The notes under the pieces are model-generated. The model saw nothing but the letters and a program-made list of their open reading frames with translations, had not been told where the DNA came from and did no database searches. A program made the position numbers and the translations under genes. From positions 496,001 to 560,000 of the forward strand of contig NZ_CP133078.1 in NCBI RefSeq assembly GCF_030908465.1: DNA of 64,000 bases, in the 5' to 3' direction. Within the stretch, counting starts at the first letter, position 1; each line of letters starts with the position of its first letter. The stretch is from Anaerotignum sp. MB30-C6 (GTDB lineage: Bacteria > Bacillota > Clostridia > Lachnospirales > Anaerotignaceae). Shown piece after piece: positions 52,535 to 61,658 of this stretch.

Positions 52535-52865
52535 GAAAGTAATCTTAATCATTATCATTTGTATTTCTGGGTTTTGTTACAATCGAGCTATCCATGGGTT
52601 TTCCACAGAACAATGGGTGGATTACCCACAGGAAAGAGTGGGAATTGTGGATAACTTGCTGAAAAAGTATCAGTTGTTGGGGATAACTAGGGAAGAAGTT
52701 GTTTTATTACTGGGAGAAGAAACGGAAACAGATTACTTCAAAACAGAAAACAATATGGTTTATTACTTAGGGCAGGAAAGAAGCTTAATCAGTATTAACA
52801 GCGAATGGTTGGTGCTTGAGTTTCAAAATGATTGTGTAACGGAGGTCAATATTGTTAGAGATTGA
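52509..52865 (+). CDS. Membrane-anchored BamE/SmpA-like small protein
   Basis: About 118 residues from ATG 52509 after GAGGG; ATG 52497 is possible. One N-terminal membrane anchor (VILIIIICISGF, residues about 10-25), then an extracellular part with LLKKYQLLGITREEVVLLLGEE and YYLGQERSLISINSEWLVLEF, the helix-helix-beta pattern of BamE-like domains. Function unknown. Ends the scpAB operon. Confidence 0.65.
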   Translation: MRTTLLKNKKVILIIIICISGFCYNRAIHGFSTEQWVDYPQERVGIVDNLLKKYQLLGITREEVVLLLGEETETDYFKTENNMVYYLGQERSLISINSEWLVLEFQNDCVTEVNIVRD

Positions 52866-52958
52866 TTTTGCAGGCATTATATGCATTAGGTCTGGGTACT
52901 GGAATCTTGGGATAAAATACAACGTTATACCAAGGGTATAATATTTTGTTGTGTAAGT

Positions 52959-52990
52959 GCAACCTGACTTTTGTTGGGTTGCTTTTTTTT
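52959..52990 (+). terminator. Terminator after scpAB operon
   Basis: GCAACC (52959-52964) pairs with GGTTGC (52977-52982), followed by T8. Confidence 0.85.
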
Positions 52991-53151
52991 ATAATCAAAA
53001 GTGAACCAGAAGAGGTGTAAGGTTAATAAAAAAGTAGAAGAGAGTTTTATTACGATAAAAGAAATTTACAGTCGTAAAATGAAAAGGAAATCTTTTTTTG
53101 TATGAAACTTAGATAAGCTGAATAAATATAGCAGGAGAGGGGGTGATGCAC

Positions 53152-54300
53152 ATGAGGCGTGTGGGAATCTTAATTCTCCTGCTTTTTTTATGTAGCTCTA
53201 TTGTATACGCTGGGGAGCCTTCTTTAGGCGCACAGGGGGCAGCATTAGTGGATGGGAATTCTGGCCGTTTGTTATGGGGAAAAAATGCAGAGGAACCATT
53301 GGCAATGGCAAGCACGACAAAGATAATGACGGCAATTTTGGTACTGGAAAATGCCAACCTTGATGAGGTTGTTACGGTTAGCAAAAATGCAGCAAGACAG
53401 CCCGAGGTACATATGGATTTAAAGGCAGGGGAGCAATGGAAGGTTGGGGATTTACTTTCTGTTATGATGTTACGCTCGTACAATGATACGGCCGTTGCTT
53501 TGGCAGAACACGTTTCCGGTAGCGTAGATGAATTTTGCCAACTTATGACTGAAAAGGCTGGGGAAATTGGGGCAGAGGACACCATTTTTGGTTCACCCAA
53601 CGGTTTAGACAGTCAAATTCCTTTTGCAAAACATCATTCTACGGCAAAGGATATGTCCCTCATTGCGGCGTATGCCTTGAAGAATGAAGATTTTTGTAAA
53701 ATTATTGCCCAACCAGAGGTAACAATTGGCGAGGTAACAGGCAAAAGGCAATGCCAAGTAACCAATTCTGACCGTTTTTTACGGGAGTTTCAAGGAGCAA
53801 TGGGGGTGAAAACTGGCTTTACCAATAAGGCGGGCCATTGTTTCGTAGGTGCGGTAGAGCGGGATGGCGTACGTCTAGTGACAACGGTGCTGGGCAGCGG
53901 CTGGGGTAACGGCGGGAAAGAAAAGAAGTGGACGGATACAAAGGCATTGATGAATTATGGATTTGCCACGTTTTTTCCTTATGAAGTGGCAACACAAGGG
54001 CAGAACTGTGGTGAAATTTCCGTCTTGCACTCTCAAGTAGGAGAAGTTGGAGCTGTACTAAAAGAGGGTTACCAAGGTTTGTTTTCTAAAGAAGAACAAG
54101 AAAAAATTCATCTATCCGTTTCGTTACCAGAAAGTATAGAAGCACCCATTCAGGTAGGGCAACAAATAGGGAATGCCCAGTTAAAACTTGGGGATGAGCT
54201 ATTAGCAGAAATTCCAGTTATAGCCGATGCCTCGGCACCGTCGTACACCTTGGGAGACTGGTTCTCATTTTTATACAAAAATTGGATTACTTGGTTTTAG
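53152..54300 (+). CDS. D-alanyl-D-alanine carboxypeptidase (PBP5 family)
   Basis: 382 residues from ATG 53152 (GAGAGGGGGTG upstream). Signal peptide at 1-21 (ILILLLFLCSSIVYAG). Active-site motifs: SxxK as STTK, SxN as SYN, and KTG as VKTGFT. A C-terminal PBP5-like domain and a hydrophobic, amphipathic end (YKNWITWF) for membrane association follow. It trims peptidoglycan stem peptides. The place next to scpAB and rluB matches DacF/DacB of Bacillus, so a sporulation role is possible. Confidence 0.92.
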   Translation: MRRVGILILLLFLCSSIVYAGEPSLGAQGAALVDGNSGRLLWGKNAEEPLAMASTTKIMTAILVLENANLDEVVTVSKNAARQPEVHMDLKAGEQWKVGDLLSVMMLRSYNDTAVALAEHVSGSVDEFCQLMTEKAGEIGAEDTIFGSPNGLDSQIPFAKHHSTAKDMSLIAAYALKNEDFCKIIAQPEVTIGEVTGKRQCQVTNSDRFLREFQGAMGVKTGFTNKAGHCFVGAVERDGVRLVTTVLGSGWGNGGKEKKWTDTKALMNYGFATFFPYEVATQGQNCGEISVLHSQVGEVGAVLKEGYQGLFSKEEQEKIHLSVSLPESIEAPIQVGQQIGNAQLKLGDELLAEIPVIADASAPSYTLGDWFSFLYKNWITWF

Positions 54301-54368
54301 AGATTCTTTGACTTTCTTTTTCCTGTAGGGTATACTGTTCCAAATGAGCTTAGAGACGGAGGAACAGT

Positions 54369-55085
54369 ATGGAAGAAAGACTTCAAAAATATCTTGCCGA
54401 AGCAGGTGTTGCATCCCGCCGAAAGGCTGAGGAGCTTATCTCTGCAGGTAAAATAAAGGTAAACGGCAAGGTTGTTACGGAATTGGGTACAAAAGTTGAT
54501 CCGAAAAAGGATGAGGTTTTCTATCTGGATAAAAAAATTAGCAAACAAGAAGTTGAAATGGTATATATTATGCTTCATAAGCCCGAGGGCTATGTAACAA
54601 CAGCAAAAGAACAATTTGGGCGACCTGGAGTAATGGATTTAATTAAGGGAATTAATGCTAGAATTTTCCCCGTGGGGCGATTGGATTATGACACCTCTGG
54701 GCTGTTGTTATTGACAAATGATGGAGATTTGACATATAAATTAACCCACCCTAAGCATGATGTGGATAAAACTTATATTGCAAAGCTTTATGGCACACCT
54801 GACGATATGGATTTGCAGAAATTTCGCCGAGGTGTTTATATTGATGGCAGAAAAACAAAGCCTGCAAAAATTCAAGTTACAGAAAAGGGTGAACGTCAGT
54901 CAACGGTGGAGATTGTGATTCACGAGGGTAGAAACAGGCAGGTGCGTAAAATGTGCGAAGCAATTAAGCATCCTGTTGCCCAGTTGAAAAGAGTTGCTAC
55001 TGGAGAGTTGAAAATGGGGGATTTACCCAAAGGAAAATACCGTCACCTTACAGCAAAAGAAGTGAAGTATTTAAAAAATTTGTGA
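54369..55085 (+). CDS. rluB: 23S rRNA pseudouridine synthase RluB family
   Basis: 238 residues. S4 RNA-binding domain at 1-60 (ERLQKYLAEAGVASRRKAEELISAG), then the RsuA/RluB catalytic part with the Asp in GRLDYDTSGLLLLTNDG and the EGRNRQVRKM motif. Modifies U2605-type position in 23S rRNA (family knowledge). GGAGGAACAGT precedes the ATG. Confidence 0.94.
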   Translation: MEERLQKYLAEAGVASRRKAEELISAGKIKVNGKVVTELGTKVDPKKDEVFYLDKKISKQEVEMVYIMLHKPEGYVTTAKEQFGRPGVMDLIKGINARIFPVGRLDYDTSGLLLLTNDGDLTYKLTHPKHDVDKTYIAKLYGTPDDMDLQKFRRGVYIDGRKTKPAKIQVTEKGERQSTVEIVIHEGRNRQVRKMCEAIKHPVAQLKRVATGELKMGDLPKGKYRHLTAKEVKYLKNL

Positions 55086-55161
55086 GTTTGACTTTGAGCT
55101 GGTGAAAACTGATTACGGGTTGAATTTTATAGTGAATGCTGAAACTAATCATTTGAGTGTG

Positions 55162-55233
55162 TTAGATGGGGGCATAATAAGAATTTACTTCCTTTTGGAA
55201 GGAGGGTCTTATTATGCCCTCTTGTGCATCTAA
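55162..55233. repeat. 72-bp nested palindrome
   Basis: TTAGATG (55162-55168) pairs with CATCTAA (55227-55233); GGGGCATAATAAGA (55169-55182) pairs with TCTTATTATGCCCT (55207-55220), and an inner CTTCC/GGAAG hairpin sits at about 55188-55201. No T tail on either strand. Further small palindromes follow: AAGCTA/TAGCTT and GAATTC/GAATTC (55253-55269). Confidence 0.7.
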
Positions 55234-55469
55234 GCTAATTTTGTAGCTTGATGAATTCCCTTCGAATTCTTGGGTTTTTATGTGCTGGGAAGTAATGGGA
55301 CAGTGCAGTGGTTGATGGGAATGAAGCGTTTTGAACAATTAATAATAAAAAACATGACAAAGTTAAAAAACCTAGGCATCTCCTTGTAAATCTTTGGATT
55401 CTAATGTATACCTTATTTCGGTTTTTAGATTGGGTTTTTCAAGGAATATATCTTTCGGGGCTTTTTTTC

Positions 55470-55498
55470 TTGAAAGGAATAGGTCAATCACGTATAAT
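55470..55498 (+). promoter_or_regulatory. Promoter of histidine phosphatase operon
   Basis: TTGAAA (55470-55475), 17-base spacer, TATAAT (55493-55498). Confidence 0.75.
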
Positions 55499-55535
55499 AT
55501 ATAGTTAAGATATTTCAAAAAAAGGAATGATTTTA

Positions 55536-56180
55536 ATGGAAAAGGAAAAAACAAGGTTATACTTAATCCGTCATGGGGAGACGGAGTGGAATAGAGGCGG
55601 GCGTTATCAGGGATGGACAGACATTGAGCTTTCCGAGGAAGGGCAGTGGCAAACAAAGCTATTGGCAAAGCGTTTTGAATTTATGCCATTAGATGCCATT
55701 TATGTTTCGCCTTTAAAGCGGGCGATTGCTACTGCTGAGCCCATTGCAAAGCAGAAAGGCCTTCCCCTTATTGTAGACGAGCATTTTAAAGAGATTAATT
55801 TTGGAGAATGGGAAGGTCATACGGTGGCGGAGCTGACAGAGAAGTATGGCAAGCCATATACAGACTTTTTTGACAACCCCTTCGACCACTCCATGCCGGG
55901 AGAGGGTTCTTTCCATAAAGTGGCGGATCGTGCCATGGCAGGATTTGAAGAAATTTTGAAAAAACATAAAGGGCAGCGTGTTGCGATTGTTTCCCACGGC
56001 GGTTTATTACGAGTTTTTATGGTTGCCTTGTTAGGCTTAGACTTGAATATGTATCGTAAAATGTGGTTAACCAATACATCAATTTCTATGATTGATATCA
56101 ATTCAGATGACAAAAAATTTTTAATGACATTAAATGATAAGGCTCATTTAGAAATGGGTGAATTGCTGAAAAACGGGTGA
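55536..56180 (+). CDS. Histidine phosphatase family protein
   Basis: 214 residues from ATG 55536 (ATG 55527 is too near AAAGGA). Catalytic LIRHGETEWN with the phosphorylated His, SPLKRAIATAEPIA and SHGGLLRVF with the second His. The group includes phosphoglycerate mutase-like and alpha-ribazole phosphatase enzymes; no cobalamin genes are near. It precedes the BaiN-like gene by 4 bases and starts an operon running to ispH-rpsA. Confidence 0.9.
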   Translation: MEKEKTRLYLIRHGETEWNRGGRYQGWTDIELSEEGQWQTKLLAKRFEFMPLDAIYVSPLKRAIATAEPIAKQKGLPLIVDEHFKEINFGEWEGHTVAELTEKYGKPYTDFFDNPFDHSMPGEGSFHKVADRAMAGFEEILKKHKGQRVAIVSHGGLLRVFMVALLGLDLNMYRKMWLTNTSISMIDINSDDKKFLMTLNDKAHLEMGELLKNG

Positions 56181-56184
56181 AAAT

Positions 56185-57432
56185 ATGGGAAAAATTATTG
56201 TAGTGGGTGGCGGTGCTGCCGGAATTATGGCTGCGGGAAGAGCGGGAAGCCGTGGGCATGAAGTTCATTTATATGAAAAAAACAACCGATTGGGTAAAAA
56301 AATTTTGATTACAGGAAAAGGACGATGCAATCTTACTAATGATTGCGATGTGGAAACCTTATTGGAGAATATCCCGGGAAATCCTTATTTTATGTACAGT
56401 GCATTCTATCATTTAGATAGCCCGCAAACCCAAGCGCTATTTCATAGATTAGGGCTAGAAACCAAAGTGGAAAGAGGGAGAAGGGTTTTCCCTGTTTCTG
56501 ATAAATCCCTAGATGTTGTATTCGCATTAGAGCAATATTTAAGAGAAAACAAGGTGAAACAGCACTTAGACACCCCTGTGGAGGAGATTTTAATTTCCGA
56601 AGGAAAGGCTGTTGGTGTGCGGCTAAAAAAAGGTACAGTTATTGAGGCAGACGCAGTCATTGTCACTACAGGTGGTTTATCTTACCCAGCAACAGGCTCT
56701 ACGGGGGATGGATACCGTTTTGCAAAAAAGGTAGGGCATCAGGTAACAAGGTTATATCCCTCCTTGGTACCTTTGAAAACGGCAGAGGAATGGTGTAAAA
56801 GCTTGATGGGACTAAGCTTACGCAACATTTCCATTCAGGTGAAAAACAGAAAGGGAAAGACAGTTTACGAAGAATTCGGAGAGATGCTGTTTACCCATTA
56901 CGGTGTTTCCGGCCCTGTTATTTTAAGTGCCAGCAGACATCTTATCCTCACCATTGACGAGGGGTATAAGCTTTATATTGACTTAAAGCCAGCCATGGAT
57001 GAAAAAAAGCTGGATATGCGTTTGCTGCGGGACTTTGAAAAGTACGCAAATCGTGATTTTATCAACGCTTTAGATGATTTGTTGCCCAAGAAGCTGATTC
57101 CTGTAATTGTGGCTCTTTCTGGAATTCCTGAAAGTAAGAAGGTGAATAGCATTACAAAAGAGGAAAGAAAAAGTCTTCTTACTTTAACGAAAGGATTGCC
57201 ATTAACCATTACGGGGACAGCGGGGTATAATGAGGCGGTTATCACCTGCGGGGGAATTTGTGTAGATGAAATTGACCCTTCTACCATGGAAAGTAAGTTG
57301 GTTAAAAACCTGCATTTCGCAGGGGAAGTTTTAGATGTGGATGCCTATACGGGTGGTTATAATTTACAAATTGCGTTTTCCAGCGGTTTTACAGCGGGAG
57401 AAGGCGTTTTACCACAAGGACAGGAGGAATAA
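56185..57432 (+). CDS. BaiN/YhiN-type NAD(P)/FAD-dependent oxidoreductase
   Basis: 415 residues. FAD motif VVGGGAAGIMAAGRAG, then YEKNNRLGKKILITGKGRCNLTN, TTGGLSYPATGSTGDGY and the C-terminal FAGEVLDVDAYTGGYNLQIAFSSG. The family includes BaiN of bile-acid 7-dehydroxylation, but most members are housekeeping flavoproteins of unknown substrate. Two bases separate it from cmk. Confidence 0.9.
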   Translation: MGKIIVVGGGAAGIMAAGRAGSRGHEVHLYEKNNRLGKKILITGKGRCNLTNDCDVETLLENIPGNPYFMYSAFYHLDSPQTQALFHRLGLETKVERGRRVFPVSDKSLDVVFALEQYLRENKVKQHLDTPVEEILISEGKAVGVRLKKGTVIEADAVIVTTGGLSYPATGSTGDGYRFAKKVGHQVTRLYPSLVPLKTAEEWCKSLMGLSLRNISIQVKNRKGKTVYEEFGEMLFTHYGVSGPVILSASRHLILTIDEGYKLYIDLKPAMDEKKLDMRLLRDFEKYANRDFINALDDLLPKKLIPVIVALSGIPESKKVNSITKEERKSLLTLTKGLPLTITGTAGYNEAVITCGGICVDEIDPSTMESKLVKNLHFAGEVLDVDAYTGGYNLQIAFSSGFTAGEGVLPQGQEE

Positions 57433-57434
57433 GC

Positions 57435-58112
57435 ATGAAAAAGTTTGCCATTGCTGTGGACGGTCCGGCGGGGTCTGGAAAAAGTACCGTTGCCAAGGCT
57501 GTTGCCAAAAAGCTTGGTATTATATATGTAGACACAGGTGCAATGTACCGTGCTGTGGCATATTTTTGTATACAAAAAGGTGTTAGCACTTTAGATGAAA
57601 AGGGTGTTTTACCCTTATTAACGGAAATAAGGCTGGAGATTCAACCCCAAAGGGGCGGTCAAAGAATTTTTTTGGATGGTGAGGATATTACGGATTCAAT
57701 TAGAACCCAAGAAATTGGGCAAGGTGCTTCTCATGTTGGAACCATTCAATCCGTTCGTCAAAAGCTAGGTGATATGCAAAGAGAAATGGCAAAAAACTAT
57801 TCTGTGATTATGGATGGCAGAGATATTGGCACTTATGTTCTACCAGAAGCGGAAGTGAAAATTTATATGGATGCAGGAGCGGACGAGAGAGCCAGACGCC
57901 GCATGGGGGAACTGAAAGCCAAAGGGGAAAAGCCTGTTTTTGAAATGGTACGAGAAGAAATCATCAAACGAGACGAAAACGATATGAACCGAAAGTGCCG
58001 TCCTTTACGTAAGGCTGAAGATGCAGTCTATTTAGACACCACGGCTATGTCCATTGATGAAGTGGTTGAAGAAATTCTGGAAATAACAAAAATAAGAATT
58101 GGGGAGGTATAA
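57435..58112 (+). CDS. cmk: Cytidylate kinase
   Basis: 225 residues. Walker A GPAGSGKSTVAKAVAKKLG, DTGAMYRA, and DGRDIGTYVLPEAE with the CMP-binding Arg-Asp. Phosphorylates CMP and dCMP. It is followed after 2 bases by plsC and then ispH-rpsA, a gene order conserved in Clostridia. Confidence 0.96.
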   Translation: MKKFAIAVDGPAGSGKSTVAKAVAKKLGIIYVDTGAMYRAVAYFCIQKGVSTLDEKGVLPLLTEIRLEIQPQRGGQRIFLDGEDITDSIRTQEIGQGASHVGTIQSVRQKLGDMQREMAKNYSVIMDGRDIGTYVLPEAEVKIYMDAGADERARRRMGELKAKGEKPVFEMVREEIIKRDENDMNRKCRPLRKAEDAVYLDTTAMSIDEVVEEILEITKIRIGEV

Positions 58113-58114
58113 TT

Positions 58115-58705
58115 ATGTTGCTTTATCCTTTTGTAAAGGCAATCGTACGAGTATATTTTAAAATTATGTTTAAAATAACAGTAGTGGGTAAGGAGAACGT
58201 GCCCCAAGATGGAAATGGCGTACTTTGCTGTAATCATATCAGCAACTATGACCCACTGACCATGGCGGTATATCTTGACAGGTTGCCCAGATTTATTGCA
58301 AAAAAAGAGTTGTTTGGGAATAAGGTTTTCGGGGCTATCTTGCGAAATTTAAAGGCTTTTCCCGTAGACCGACAGGCGGCTATGGATATGAAAGCTTTTA
58401 AAACGGCGGTAAATGTACTTAAGGGTGGAGAATTACTGGGCATTTTTGCAGAGGGCACCCGTGTGAAAGAAGGGGAAGAAAAAGCGGCAAAGGCAGGTGT
58501 TGCCATGTTTGCGTTAAAGGGAGAAGCCCCTGTGATACCTGTGGCAATTTCCGGGGAGTATAAGTTTCGCAACGAAGTTCGCATTGAATTTGGTGCGCCT
58601 ATGACACTGGAAGAATATCGTGGAGCGAGAATTACCACTTCGACAATGGAAGAAATTACGGAGAAAATAATGGGCAAGGTCCAAGAAATGAAGGTTGAAT
58701 TATGA
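58115..58705 (+). CDS. plsC: 1-acyl-sn-glycerol-3-phosphate acyltransferase
   Basis: 196 residues. Acyltransferase motifs: NHISNYDP (HX4D), FPVDRQA, FAEGTRVKEG and PVAISG. One N-terminal hydrophobic segment anchors it to the membrane. Makes phosphatidic acid. GGGGAGG precedes the ATG; overlap of 4 bases with ispH. Confidence 0.95.
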   Translation: MLLYPFVKAIVRVYFKIMFKITVVGKENVPQDGNGVLCCNHISNYDPLTMAVYLDRLPRFIAKKELFGNKVFGAILRNLKAFPVDRQAAMDMKAFKTAVNVLKGGELLGIFAEGTRVKEGEEKAAKAGVAMFALKGEAPVIPVAISGEYKFRNEVRIEFGAPMTLEEYRGARITTSTMEEITEKIMGKVQEMKVEL

Positions 58706-60684
58706 GCAAGGTGGAATTAGCCAAATCAGCAGGGTTTTGTTTTGGTGTAAAAAGGGCCATTGAAATGGCTTATGAGCAAATAGAAAAGAATGAAAAAACC
58801 TATTCCTACGGCCCTCTCATCCATAATAAAGAGGTGACGGGAGACTTGGAAAAAAAAGGTCTTTCCATTATTGTGAGCCTTGACAATATTGATGAGGGGA
58901 CGGTTTTGGTGCGTTCTCATGGGGTGGGGAAGGCCCTTTATGATGCTTTGGATGAAAAGGGACTTCAAATTGTAGATGGAACCTGTCCCTTTGTTAAAAA
59001 AATTCATAATATCGTAAAAGAGCATTATGACTTAAAACAAGGCGTCATTATTGCAGGAAACAGCCAGCACCCAGAGGTGATTGGGATTAATGGCTGGTGT
59101 GAAAATGCTGCAAATATTATCGAAACGCCAGAGGAAGCTTCTGCGTTAGATCTGCAAGAAGGGGAAAAATACATTCTTGTGGTGCAGACTACTTTTCGAC
59201 AGAGCCGTTTTGATGAAATTATAGAGCAACTAAAGAAAAAAAACATTCTTTTGGAAGTTTTTAACACCATCTGTTCAGCCACGGAAAAACGACAGGCAGA
59301 AGCTGTCACTTTATCCCAAAAAGTCGACAAAATGATTGTGGTTGGCGACAAAAAAAGCTCTAATACGCAAAAGCTCGTGGAGATTTGTAAAAAAAATTGT
59401 GAGAATACCGTTCACATTGAAACAATTTGCGATTTGGTGTTGAATATTTTTTCAAAGAATGATAAAATAGGAGTAACTGCGGGTGCGTCTACACCACCTG
59501 CAATAATTAAGGAGGTAGTTGTTACTATGAGCGAAGCATTTGACAATGCAGTACAAAATTTAGGAGGAAGTGAGGAAATTTCATTCGAACAAATGTTAGA
59601 AGAATCTCTCGTTACCCTGCACACAGGCGATGTTGTAAAAGGCACTGTAATTCAGGTTGTAAACGAGGAAGTTTCTGTTAATCTCGGCTATAAATCCGAT
59701 GGCGTTATTCCCAGAGGTGAATTTAGCAGTGATCCAACAGTTATCCCTAGTACAGTAATTCAGCCCGGAGATGAGATCGAAGTATTCGTAGTTCGTGTAA
59801 ACGACGGCGACGGCAATGTTCTTTTGTCTAAAAAGCGTATTGAAGCGCAAAAGGGTATGGAAGACATTGAAGTAGCTTTTAACGAAAAGGCAGTTGTTAC
59901 AGGTCTTGTAACAGAAGTTGTTAAAGGCGGTTTAATCGCAGTTGTAAACGGCGTAAGAGTATTTATTCCCTCTTCTCAGGTTTCAAATAGATTTATTGAA
60001 GACTTGAGTGTTTTCAAAGGCCAGGAATTGGATTTCAACATCATCGAAATGGACAGAGTTAAACGTCGTATTATCGGTGGTAGAAAAGCTTTGGTTGAAA
60101 AGGAAATCAGTGCAAAGAGAGCAGCTCTGTTTGCATCTATCGAAGCAGGTTCCAAGGTTACTGGTACAGTAAGCAGATTGACAGACTTTGGCGCATTCAT
60201 CGATTTAGGTGGCGTTGATGGTTTGATTCATATTTCCGAAATGAGCTGGGGCAGAATTTCCAACCCTAAGGAAGTTTTAAAAGAAGGCCAGACAGTTGAA
60301 GTATTTGTTTTGGATGTAGACAAAGAAAAAGGTAAAATCAGTCTTTCCTTGAAAGACAGCGATATGAACCCTTGGAAGCTTGCAGTTGATAAGTACGCTG
60401 TTGGCACAATCGTTGAAGGCAAGGTTGTTCGTATGGTACCTTTCGGCGCATTTGTTGAATTGGAACCCGGCGTTGATGGTCTGGTACATATCTCCCAGAT
60501 CGCGAACAAGCACGTTGTGAAACCAGAAGACGAATTGAAGGTTGGCGAAATAATCAGTGTTAAGGTTCTGGAAGTTAACTCCGAACAGAAAAAGATCAGC
60601 CTCTCCAAGAGACAGGCAGAAGCTCCTGCTGAAGAAGCAGTAGAAGAAACAGCTACCGAAGAAGTAGTTACAACAGAAGCTTAA
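58702..60684 (+). CDS. ispH: Fusion of IspH with ribosomal protein S1
   Basis: 660 residues. Residues 1-280 are IspH (4-hydroxy-3-methylbut-2-enyl diphosphate reductase): cluster Cys in SAGFCFGVK, DGTCPFVKK and NTICSATEK. Residues about 305-650 hold four S1 RNA-binding domains; the third and fourth have the canonical DFGAFIDL and PFGAFVEL. A Glu-rich tail ends the protein. This fusion is known in Clostridia. A strong AAGGAGGT and in-frame ATG lie at the junction, so free S1 may also be made. Confidence 0.95.
   Translation: MSKVELAKSAGFCFGVKRAIEMAYEQIEKNEKTYSYGPLIHNKEVTGDLEKKGLSIIVSLDNIDEGTVLVRSHGVGKALYDALDEKGLQIVDGTCPFVKKIHNIVKEHYDLKQGVIIAGNSQHPEVIGINGWCENAANIIETPEEASALDLQEGEKYILVVQTTFRQSRFDEIIEQLKKKNILLEVFNTICSATEKRQAEAVTLSQKVDKMIVVGDKKSSNTQKLVEICKKNCENTVHIETICDLVLNIFSKNDKIGVTAGASTPPAIIKEVVVTMSEAFDNAVQNLGGSEEISFEQMLEESLVTLHTGDVVKGTVIQVVNEEVSVNLGYKSDGVIPRGEFSSDPTVIPSTVIQPGDEIEVFVVRVNDGDGNVLLSKKRIEAQKGMEDIEVAFNEKAVVTGLVTEVVKGGLIAVVNGVRVFIPSSQVSNRFIEDLSVFKGQELDFNIIEMDRVKRRIIGGRKALVEKEISAKRAALFASIEAGSKVTGTVSRLTDFGAFIDLGGVDGLIHISEMSWGRISNPKEVLKEGQTVEVFVLDVDKEKGKISLSLKDSDMNPWKLAVDKYAVGTIVEGKVVRMVPFGAFVELEPGVDGLVHISQIANKHVVKPEDELKVGEIISVKVLEVNSEQKKISLSKRQAEAPAEEAVEETATEEVVTTEA
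59509..59529 (+). promoter_or_regulatory. rpsA: Internal ribosome-binding site and start for S1
   Basis: AAGGAGGT (59509-59516) lies 10 bases before an in-frame ATG at 59527, at the linker between IspH and the S1 domains. Initiation here would give a 385-residue S1 protein (59527-60684) starting MSEAFDNAVQNLGG. Confidence 0.7.
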
Positions 60685-60698
60685 TCCATAGAAAAGTA

Positions 60699-60727
60699 AG
60701 CGTTGCTGAGAAGCAACGCTTTTTTTG
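60699..60727 (+). terminator. Terminator after ispH-rpsA
   Basis: AGCGTTGCT (60699-60707) pairs with AGCAACGCT (60712-60720), followed by T7. Confidence 0.95.
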
Positions 60728-60880
60728 TATATGTGCATGGCAAAAGAACAAAATAAGAAAGGAAATGTAATGAAAAGCTAGATTTCATTTCCACAGGAGT
60801 TAAAATTTTGAAGAAGTTATGTGATTGTTTAATAAAAGTGGGGTATTTATAGAAAAAAATTAGGCGAACCAATTGAAAAA

Positions 60881-60915
60881 ACGACATTGTTGTCGTGCAG
60901 CATTTGTGTTATAAT
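60881..60915 (+). promoter_or_regulatory. deoC promoter with palindrome at -35
   Basis: TTGTTG (60887-60892), 17-base spacer, TATAAT (60910-60915). The palindrome ACGACA-TTGT-TGTCGT (60881-60896) covers the -35 box and is a candidate operator. Confidence 0.7.
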
Positions 60916-60947
60916 TTTTAAATGTGTGAATAAAAGGAGGTTGCAAG

Positions 60948-61595
60948 ATGGAAAAGCAGTGGATTCTTAGTCATATCGATCATACTTTACTGAAGCAAGA
61001 TGCTACGTGGGAGCAGATTCAGGAAATATGTAAAGAAGGAATAGAATATAAAGCTGCATCAGTTTGTATTGCCCCGTCCTTTGTTCCCCAGGCAGTGTCT
61101 TTTGTACAAGGACGAGTCGCTGTTTGTACGGTCATTGGATTTCCCAACGGTTATCAAACCACAGCGACAAAAGTTTTTGAAACCATGGACGCAGTAAAAC
61201 ATGGAGCAGATGAAATTGACATGGTTATTAATGTGGGCTGGGTAAAAGAAGGCCTCTACGAAACCATTTTACAAGAGATTAATGTGATTAAAGAAGCTTG
61301 TCAGGATAAAATTTTAAAGGTTATTATTGAAACCAGTTTGCTTACAGAAGAAGAAAAAATCCGTATGTGTGAGGTGGTAAGCCGCTCTAAAGGGGACTAC
61401 ATCAAAACAAGTACGGGATTTGCTGGAGGCGGTGCCACGCTGAAAGACATTCAGCTTTTTGCAAAACATGTCTTTGGTGACACCAAAATTAAAGCAGCAG
61501 GTGGAATCAAAAGCATTCAAGATGCAGAGGATTTTTTGCAAGCCGGCGCACAGCGATTAGGCAGTAGTTCTTTGTTAGCAATGATAGTAAAGTAA
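60948..61595 (+). CDS. deoC: Deoxyribose-phosphate aldolase
   Basis: 215 residues. Class I aldolase: DHTLLKQDAT at the N terminus, EIDMVINVG, the Schiff-base Lys in KVIIETSLL or KTSTGFAGGGAT region (YIKTSTGF), and KAAGGIKS. Splits 2-deoxyribose 5-phosphate into acetaldehyde and glyceraldehyde 3-phosphate. AAAAGGAGG precedes the ATG. No other deo genes adjoin. Confidence 0.96.
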   Translation: MEKQWILSHIDHTLLKQDATWEQIQEICKEGIEYKAASVCIAPSFVPQAVSFVQGRVAVCTVIGFPNGYQTTATKVFETMDAVKHGADEIDMVINVGWVKEGLYETILQEINVIKEACQDKILKVIIETSLLTEEEKIRMCEVVSRSKGDYIKTSTGFAGGGATLKDIQLFAKHVFGDTKIKAAGGIKSIQDAEDFLQAGAQRLGSSSLLAMIVK

Positions 61596-61609
61596 CCCAA
61601 TTTATGTGA

Positions 61610-61628
61610 TATAGTACTTAGTGTACTA
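61610..61628 (+). promoter_or_regulatory. Possible promoter/palindrome before ABC operon
   Basis: TG-A-TATAGT extended -10 at 61607-61615, overlapping the palindrome TAGTAC-ttagt-GTACTA (61612-61628). The -35 region is weak. Confidence 0.4.
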
Positions 61629-61658
61629 AATTTAAAGAAGACAAGGGAGGAAATTAAA

